A stretch of 64,000 bases of DNA, taken from BRH-c25 sp035627615 (GTDB lineage Bacteria > Bacillota > Clostridia > Lutisporales > Lutisporaceae). The notes under the pieces are model-generated. The model saw nothing but the letters and a program-made list of their open reading frames with translations, did no database searches and had not been told where the DNA came from. The stretch covers positions 62,001 through 126,000 of the forward strand of contig DASPLL010000045.1 of the NCBI GenBank assembly GCA_035627615.1, in the 5' to 3' direction. Each line of letters begins with the position of its first letter. The stretch's first letter is position 1. Below are positions 58,630-64,000 of this stretch, piece by piece. A program made the position numbers and the translations under genes.

Positions 58630-60222
58630 TCATTCCATGAAATTCTTCAGAAGCACCCTCCCCGGGTACTCATCCTGCTGAATCCCATCAAGTATCACAG
58701 GCCTGCCTGCCACAAAGACATGATGTATACCCACAGGCCTTGCTATGGGATCCTCGTAGGTCGCCGTATCTGCTATACGCTCCGGATCAAATACAACCAG
58801 ATCCGCAATATGGCCTCTATCTATGACTCCCCTGTTCTCTATTCCATAAATCCTTGCCGGCAGCCCGGTCATTTTGTGGACAGCCTCTTCCAGAGTCAAA
58901 AGCTTCTTCTCCCTCGCCAGTCTCAATACTCTTGGGAAGGTTCCGAAATTCCTGGGGTGAGATTTCCCAAGACCGGCGGCATTGCTGAAATCCAAGGCCG
59001 TTCCATCACTGCCGACGGCGATCCATTTTTCTTTCATAATGGACAGGACATCCTCCTCACTCATTGAATAATAAATGGCTGATATATTTCCTCCAGACAG
59101 GCTCAGCAGCTTTATGACCGCTTCCTCAGGGGATATTCCCAGCTCACCGCTTACCTGCGCAAGACTCTTCCCCTCCCATTCGGCAACCTTTTCTGAACCA
59201 TTGGATATCCTTATCCTTTCCGCATTACCACGCCTCTCAATCTCATTCCTGATCTCATTCAGAAGCTTTTCCCTTTTTGCAGTGTTCAGGTTTTTATCCA
59301 TTTCTTCCATAGCACCTGTAAATATGCCTTTTGGTACTAATGCCGACAAAATTGTATAAGAAGCTTCATAGGGATATTGATCGCAAAAAATCCTGCAGCC
59401 ATCAGCCTGTGCCTTCCTGATCATGTTTATGAGCTCTCCGGCTTTTCCCCACTGGGGCTTGCCCATTAATTTAAGATGTGATATCTGAATTGATGCTCCT
59501 GACTTTTTCCCTACCTCTATCATCTCATTCAAAGCATTGAATATACCATCATTCTCGCTTCTCATATGCACCGAAAGGATTGCACCATGTGCGGCGATTA
59601 CCTTTGCCAGCTCCACAAGCTCATCAACAGGGGTAAAGCTGCCCGGCGCATAAGTAAGGCCAAGGGACATGCCCCATGCCCCCTGGGATAGCTCCTCCTC
59701 CAGCTTGCCTTTCATCAGGAGCATTTCTGTATTATCTGCTCTTCTATCCTCAAGGCCCATGGCATAATTTCTCAGTGTTCCGTGCCCGACCTGAGGAACA
59801 CAGTTTATCGTGTTTCTCTTCTTCTTAAGCTCAAAAGCGTAGTCCTGCACTGAGCCGAATTTCCATTCAAAGCTTCCTGATTCGCTGAACAGGGAAGAAT
59901 TGTATTTTGCAAAATCTGCGATAGTCTCTATATTGCATGGTTCCATGGATATTCCGCAGGAGCCTGTAACCTCTGTGGTCACCCCCTGGAAGACCTTGCT
60001 CTCCGAGCGTTCACTTAAAAGAAATGCCCCATCGGAATGGGAATGTATGTCAATAAACCCCGGTGTTACCGCCAATCCTGAAATATCGATCCTTCTCCTG
60101 CCGCCGGATATTCTTTCGCCAATTCCTGTGATCCTGTCACCCCTGATCCCCATGGAGGCACGGATGGGCTTTTCTCCAGTCCCGTCTACAATCAGCCCGT
60201 TTTCCAACACTACATCATACAT
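58630..60222 (-). CDS. N-acyl-D-amino-acid deacylase (D-aminoacylase)
   Basis: This 530-residue amidohydrolase-superfamily enzyme frees D-amino acids from N-acyl forms. TPGFIDIHSHSDGAFL near residue 55 gives the HxH metal motif. TGSCGISMEP near 92 contains the metal-bridging Cys of this class, SVHMRSEND near 218 and QISHLKLMG near 247 more His ligands, and VGSDGTALDF near 365 the catalytic Asp. ATG at 60222 is chosen with GAGGTG ten bases upstream; GTG 60234 overlaps that site. Confidence 0.9.
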   Translation of the reverse strand: MYDVVLENGLIVDGTGEKPIRASMGIRGDRITGIGERISGGRRRIDISGLAVTPGFIDIHSHSDGAFLLSERSESKVFQGVTTEVTGSCGISMEPCNIETIADFAKYNSSLFSESGSFEWKFGSVQDYAFELKKKRNTINCVPQVGHGTLRNYAMGLEDRRADNTEMLLMKGKLEEELSQGAWGMSLGLTYAPGSFTPVDELVELAKVIAAHGAILSVHMRSENDGIFNALNEMIEVGKKSGASIQISHLKLMGKPQWGKAGELINMIRKAQADGCRIFCDQYPYEASYTILSALVPKGIFTGAMEEMDKNLNTAKREKLLNEIRNEIERRGNAERIRISNGSEKVAEWEGKSLAQVSGELGISPEEAVIKLLSLSGGNISAIYYSMSEEDVLSIMKEKWIAVGSDGTALDFSNAAGLGKSHPRNFGTFPRVLRLAREKKLLTLEEAVHKMTGLPARIYGIENRGVIDRGHIADLVVFDPERIADTATYEDPIARPVGIHHVFVAGRPVILDGIQQDEYPGRVLLKNFME

Positions 60223-60298
60223 AGAACAACACACCTCACTTTATATTTCCATCCCACCCCAATTATTCTATTCTCAGATCCCTTAATTCCTTCAACCA

Positions 60299-61615
60299 TT
60301 ACTTCTCCCGGTCGAAATTGGCAACGTACAAAGCCCTTGGGCGGCCTGTCCTATAGGGCTGCTCATAGCCTACAATATGAGCATAATCACAATCAACAAG
60401 TTTTTTGATCAGTCTTTCACAGCTTCTTTGGCTGACCTGTAAATAATCGGCCAGCTTTTTTGAGGAAAAAGGAGTGAATTTATTAAGCTTCAGAAACTCC
60501 ATCATTTTGCTCAGGTTTACTATGCCGATACCTGTTTTTTGAGTTATCAGCACATAATTGATATTCTCTGTCTTGTACTCAAACCTCTTTATATTTTTAT
60601 TAAGCGGTCCTATGACCTTTTCGTCACTCAACACTATAAAGCCGCAGTTACCCCCGGCTTCCCTGGCATAGCTTACAGCAGTCCTTGCACTTTCTTCGGC
60701 TTCTTTAGCAGTCATTCCCAGGCCAAAGCCGATACTGAGGCTGATATCCTTCAAATCCGCTATGACCGGCAGCTCCTTGAAATTATTCGTCACATAATCC
60801 AAACTAAGCCGTGTCATATAGATCATAAAGGAATTCCTGTCCAGATACTGGACGACACCGTTTATTTTCTCTCCCCAATCCAAGAGCTTCCTGTAATGCT
60901 GCGGCATCAGCCTGTCAAATTCCGACCTGTCTGCCTCCAGATGCTTCTCATAATCATCTACTTCGATGTATCCTATTGTGATCTGCATGTTCTTGTTAAA
61001 GTTCAACTCTCCGATGGACAGTACCTTTTCAAGCGTTTCAAGAATCGTCTTATCAAGGGCAGGCATACGGAAACAGGCTATCCCCAGCTGGTTCAGCCTG
61101 AATTCCACTGCAGCGATGGAAGTAATGCATATATCCACTTTGCCTTCCTTCCAAAGCTTTGCATGAAAATCCACAAAGGTCTCGGTATTAAAGCCTTCAT
61201 TGCCTTCCCTGAGAGCATTGTTGACCTCTTTGACATAAAGCTGCAGCGAATTGACGCCTGTTTCTTCAAGCAGCCTGTAAGCCGACTGCGCTTCCGGTAT
61301 GTCGACGGACAGACGGCTGCAGCAATCCCTGTTGAACTTCAGATGTAATAGGGACAAAGCAAAATTATAGTCATCCCATTTCACATGTACGGCTGGAATA
61401 TTCTTTTTCTTGATCTCCTTTGCAGATAGAAAATACGGTATGGGACCTGTGAAAAAAAGAACATCGTAGTTACCGGCCTCTTTCACCAGGCGGGGACACT
61501 CCTCGGGCAGCACATATGTATGTGGTGTTATCAGAAGCTCAGGGAGCTTTCTGGCGATTTCCAGCACTTTGGGCAAAGACTTTTGTGAGCCGAAGGCTCC
61601 TACACGTATAATCAC
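60299..61615 (-). CDS. two-domain transcriptional regulator, paralogue of 38252-39571
   Basis: This 438-residue protein has the same plan as its paralogue. An N-terminal sensor-like region precedes a degenerate cyclase-fold domain with LSIGFGLGMTAKEAEESA and AGGNCGF near residues 295-335, and a C-terminal HTH with FSSKKLADYLQVSQRSCER near 385 closes with TGRPRALYV. GTG at 61615 is chosen because GAGGTG lies seven bases upstream. It sits between the deacylase and M42 peptidase genes and probably regulates them. Confidence 0.72.
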   Translation of the reverse strand: MIIRVGAFGSQKSLPKVLEIARKLPELLITPHTYVLPEECPRLVKEAGNYDVLFFTGPIPYFLSAKEIKKKNIPAVHVKWDDYNFALSLLHLKFNRDCCSRLSVDIPEAQSAYRLLEETGVNSLQLYVKEVNNALREGNEGFNTETFVDFHAKLWKEGKVDICITSIAAVEFRLNQLGIACFRMPALDKTILETLEKVLSIGELNFNKNMQITIGYIEVDDYEKHLEADRSEFDRLMPQHYRKLLDWGEKINGVVQYLDRNSFMIYMTRLSLDYVTNNFKELPVIADLKDISLSIGFGLGMTAKEAEESARTAVSYAREAGGNCGFIVLSDEKVIGPLNKNIKRFEYKTENINYVLITQKTGIGIVNLSKMMEFLKLNKFTPFSSKKLADYLQVSQRSCERLIKKLVDCDYAHIVGYEQPYRTGRPRALYVANFDREK

Positions 61616-61674
61616 AATGGTACACCTCAAAAATAATAAAGATTTCGCTGTCTTCTTATATTTCTAAAAGCGGC

Positions 61675-62712
61675 TTATTCATTCTGCAAATATTCCTTTA
61701 ATAATTCTGCAGTATTCAGAAGCCCTTTCTTGTGGGTCCTTTCATAGCTGTGGGATGCATAAACTCCGGGTCCTATGATTCCGACCCTGCTGTCATTGCC
61801 GGCCTTTAGCATTACCGTCCCATCTGAAACATAGCTGGGGTATATGTCCAGCTTATAGTCTATCCCCTTTTCCCTGGCCAGCCTGACAAGCTTTTTCCTC
61901 AGCTCATAGTTGTGGGGTCCGCCGCTGTCAGAGGCACAAATGGACACGGAGTACTCACTGGAATTCTGTCCGGGTCCCGGCGCTCCCATATCCACTACCA
62001 GGAATTCAAAGGTATTTTCCGGTATGGATGAAGCGGAACCATGCCCAACTTCCTCGAAATTCGAAATATATATGTAAGTATCGTAGTACGGAGTTATATT
62101 ATTCTCCTTGAAATATTTGATTACGCCCAGGATAACACCTACACAGGCCTTGTCATCCAGGTGCCGTGATTTGACGAAGCCGCTTTCAGTGACAAGGCTT
62201 CTGGCATCAAAGGAAATATAATCTCCGATTTCAATGCCCAGCTTCTGCACCTCTTCCTTGGTAGAAACGACCTCGTCAATCACGATTTCCATATTTTCCG
62301 GAAGCCTCTCCTCTTTTTTCATATCCGGGTCCACATGTACAGAGGGAGACTTGTAATAAACAGTACCCGTATAGACCTTCCCTTCCATTGTCTCTATGAT
62401 ACAGTTTTCACACTCAACGGTGCTCAGGGCATAGCCTCCGACTCTCACGAAGCTCAGACGGCCGTTATCCTTGATACCTTTTACCATAGCTCCCAGAGTG
62501 TCCACATGAGCTGAGACAGTGCGGGATTTTCCGCTGTTTGCACCTTTAAGCTCGGCTATCAGACCGCCCTTATTGCTTATCCTGTACGGCACCCCAAGCT
62601 TGTCAAGCTCCTGTCCGACATATTGAATCGCCTTTCCGGCATTTCCGCTTGGGCTTGGAATTTTGCACAAGCTGATAATATAGTTTACAATATGCTCCAG
62701 ATAATTTTGCAA
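61675..62712 (-). CDS. M42 family aminopeptidase
   Basis: This 345-residue metallopeptidase, related to glutamyl/deblocking aminopeptidases, has VSAHVDTLGAMVKGI near residue 67 (His and Asp ligands). SRHLDDKACVGVILG near 183 supplies the bridging Asp, SNFEEVGHGSA near 213 the catalytic Glu pair, and YASHSYERTHKKGL near 320 the last His. It is cytoplasmic and forms dodecamers in studied relatives. It probably degrades imported peptides. Confidence 0.92.
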   Translation of the reverse strand: MQNYLEHIVNYIISLCKIPSPSGNAGKAIQYVGQELDKLGVPYRISNKGGLIAELKGANSGKSRTVSAHVDTLGAMVKGIKDNGRLSFVRVGGYALSTVECENCIIETMEGKVYTGTVYYKSPSVHVDPDMKKEERLPENMEIVIDEVVSTKEEVQKLGIEIGDYISFDARSLVTESGFVKSRHLDDKACVGVILGVIKYFKENNITPYYDTYIYISNFEEVGHGSASSIPENTFEFLVVDMGAPGPGQNSSEYSVSICASDSGGPHNYELRKKLVRLAREKGIDYKLDIYPSYVSDGTVMLKAGNDSRVGIIGPGVYASHSYERTHKKGLLNTAELLKEYLQNE

Positions 62713-62774
62713 GATAGCACCTCCCTATATTACGATAAAAAGCGTTTCAGGTTTTTACTCCTGCTGTGACTTTT

Positions 62775-63548
62775 TTATCTATAGCTATTATACACTAATT
62801 GCGATATCTTCCCAATAAGCTCCTTTCCTTCCCTATTTGAATTATTTTCACTTGTCAATACACAGATAATATATGGGCAGTCCGGCAGCAGTACTATTCC
62901 CACATCGTGCTCAAGCTTATCCAGATCACCGGTCTTGTGGGCAATGACAGTGTCCTCAGGCAGATACAAATCCAGACTTCCCGTTATCTGCTGCCTTTTC
63001 AGGATGTCAAGCATGATGCAGCTGTATTCCTCATCAACATTCTCACCGTTATAGATAAGCTCGAGAATATGCAGCATATCTTCTGCGCAGGTTTTGTTCT
63101 CCCTGCCGGCCTTTGCTGCTTCAAAATCCATCATCTTCCTCTGCAGCTCGGTTTTCCTGAGGCCCAACTCCGACACCAGCCTGTTGATTTTGTCCATGTC
63201 CGACAGCTCAATCAGGATATTTGTTGCCGTATTATCGCTTAAAACAATCATAAGCGTGATGTATTCCTTTATGGTGAGCTTATGACCGGCTTCCAGTTCC
63301 TTGAGTATGCCGCAGCCCCCCACCTTATGTCTGTCCTCCAGTATGACAAGCTTATCCAGGGCATGCTCTCCCGCTTTAACCTCCTTCAGTATCTGCGACA
63401 TGATCAAAAGCTTTATCGTACTTGCCGAGCGGAAGGCAAGGCCTTCATTGATCATTATTGTCTCATTGGTGTTCAGATTTTTTACAGCTATTCCTATATT
63501 GGCACTGGTACTGTTTATCAGCTCTTCGATGCTATACTTCAGATCCAC
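62775..63548 (-). CDS. class A beta-lactamase-like serine hydrolase
   Basis: The 257-residue protein has the penicillin-binding/beta-lactamase motifs: SASTIK (SxxK) near residue 41-46, SDN near 104, and KTG near 211. No signal peptide or lipobox is visible, which is unusual for a beta-lactamase and suggests an internal peptidase or amidase. MMDFEAAKAGREN lies where the omega loop Glu is expected. Context with D-aminoacylase and M42 peptidase suggests action on D-residue peptides; resistance function is not implied. Confidence 0.82.
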   Translation of the reverse strand: MDLKYSIEELINSTSANIGIAVKNLNTNETIMINEGLAFRSASTIKLLIMSQILKEVKAGEHALDKLVILEDRHKVGGCGILKELEAGHKLTIKEYITLMIVLSDNTATNILIELSDMDKINRLVSELGLRKTELQRKMMDFEAAKAGRENKTCAEDMLHILELIYNGENVDEEYSCIMLDILKRQQITGSLDLYLPEDTVIAHKTGDLDKLEHDVGIVLLPDCPYIICVLTSENNSNREGKELIGKISQLVYNSYR

Positions 63549-63587
63549 GGTTATTTCCCTCCTTTACATTAGAATATCAGGAATTCA

Positions 63588-64000
63588 TCATGCAAGAAAT
63601 ATTGATTTTACTACAACAAATATTACACTGATCAAAGCCAGGGTTACACCGAACTTGATCATGCTCTTAAGGTCCTTAGACCTGGCAAGGCCCATCTGCC
63701 CCAGCATATCCGCTCCGGGGTATGCAAAGGAGGTCATCTGCGAACCTACAAGCAATACCGCAGCCCACATGGATGCGGACAGGCCGATTGAATCAACAAG
63801 AGGCTTGAACATCTTATCCATGACCATGGATTGTGCAACTGCCGCGCCGCTTATTCCATATACTCCGGTCATTACGGATATGAAGGAGAACACGATCTTG
63901 CTTCCCGACTGCAGCAGCGGCTGCAGCACCTCTACCAGGGCATTGAATGCGCCCGCTTCTTCAATGAACAGCAGTAACGGATCAAAGAGCAGGAACATGA
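63588..64000 (-). CDS. C-terminal part of a secondary transporter, cut by window end
   Basis: At least 137 residues with four to five hydrophobic helices are visible, including SGSKIVFSFISVMTGVYG and SQMTSFAYPGADMLGQMG. The frame is open at base 64000, so the N-terminus is outside. It is the likely permease for the downstream peptide/D-amino-acid genes. I could not assign a family from this fragment. Confidence 0.7.
   Translation of the reverse strand, partial: MFLLFDPLLLFIEEAGAFNALVEVLQPLLQSGSKIVFSFISVMTGVYGISGAAVAQSMVMDKMFKPLVDSIGLSASMWAAVLLVGSQMTSFAYPGADMLGQMGLARSKDLKSMIKFGVTLALISVIFVVVKSIFLA

Noticed and set aside
62775..63548. Acquired beta-lactam resistance gene
   Set aside because: It lacks a signal peptide, the omega-loop motif is atypical, and it is embedded in a peptide-utilisation locus with no mobile element.

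Overview
The window reads as chromosome of an anaerobic, endospore-forming member of the Clostridia. Support comes from a cotJABC spore-coat operon, a Spo0E-like phosphatase, T-box and cobalamin riboswitch regulation, many TTG/GTG starts behind strong Shine-Dalgarno sites, and hemerythrin-type nitric-oxide repair genes typical of anaerobes. No tRNA, rRNA, CRISPR array, transposase or prophage module was found. Most genes lie on the minus strand. The genus cannot be fixed from the sequence alone.

Layout. (1) 1-7471: a minus-strand branched-chain amino-acid operon, ilvC-leuA-cimA-leuC-leuD-leuB (leuB cut by the window edge). It sits behind a consensus promoter, an unusual Ile/Leu-rich leader ORF and a T-box whose specifier is probably ATC (Ile). 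(2) 7472-11516: pseudouridine catabolism (psuG, psuK) behind a tandem 111-bp structured repeat, then an unrecognised 420-residue protein. (3) 11536-15559: a heterodimeric ABC exporter pair behind a leader with overlapping small ORFs and two terminators, resembling bmrB-type attenuation. (4) 15723-20210: M20 peptidase, Nudix hydrolase, MFS transporter, GTAG-headed REP-like hairpins and ATP-type PEP carboxykinase. (5) 20370-27205: late cobalamin genes cobT-cobU-cobS-cobC-cobQ-cbiB-cobD under a B12 riboswitch. (6) 27573-36387: a full counterpart of the enterobacterial yhf cluster (yhfZ, Y, U, T, php, yhfS, X, W) with an added amidase-signature gene and matching operators at two positions. (7) 36441-39937: a pseudo-receiver protein, a Cys-rich small protein, an M15 peptidase, a decayed cotJC 3' copy and a two-domain regulator. 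(8) 40032-43685: a DcuC/YfcC-type carrier and a large DUF3604 metal-dependent hydrolase. (9) 43943-48134: cotJABC, a toxin-antitoxin-like pair, an Amidase_6 protein, a probable 6S RNA, a Spo0E-like protein and a small pseudogene. (10) 48348-50543: DUF438/PAS, DUF1858 and RIC di-iron repair genes. (11) 50790-58529: VOC protein, an AHSA1-ArsR operon with two clear operators, CoA-binding protein, MFS, RecQ and a NarL-type two-component system. (12) 58630-64000: a D-amino-acid/peptide catabolic set (N-acyl-D-amino-acid deacylase, M42 peptidase, class-A beta-lactamase-like hydrolase, transporter) with a second copy of the two-domain regulator.

The least described elements are the yhf cluster with its amidase, the two leader-ORF attenuation regions, the paralogous regulator loci, and several families of small palindromic repeats, some of which supply stop codons to genes.
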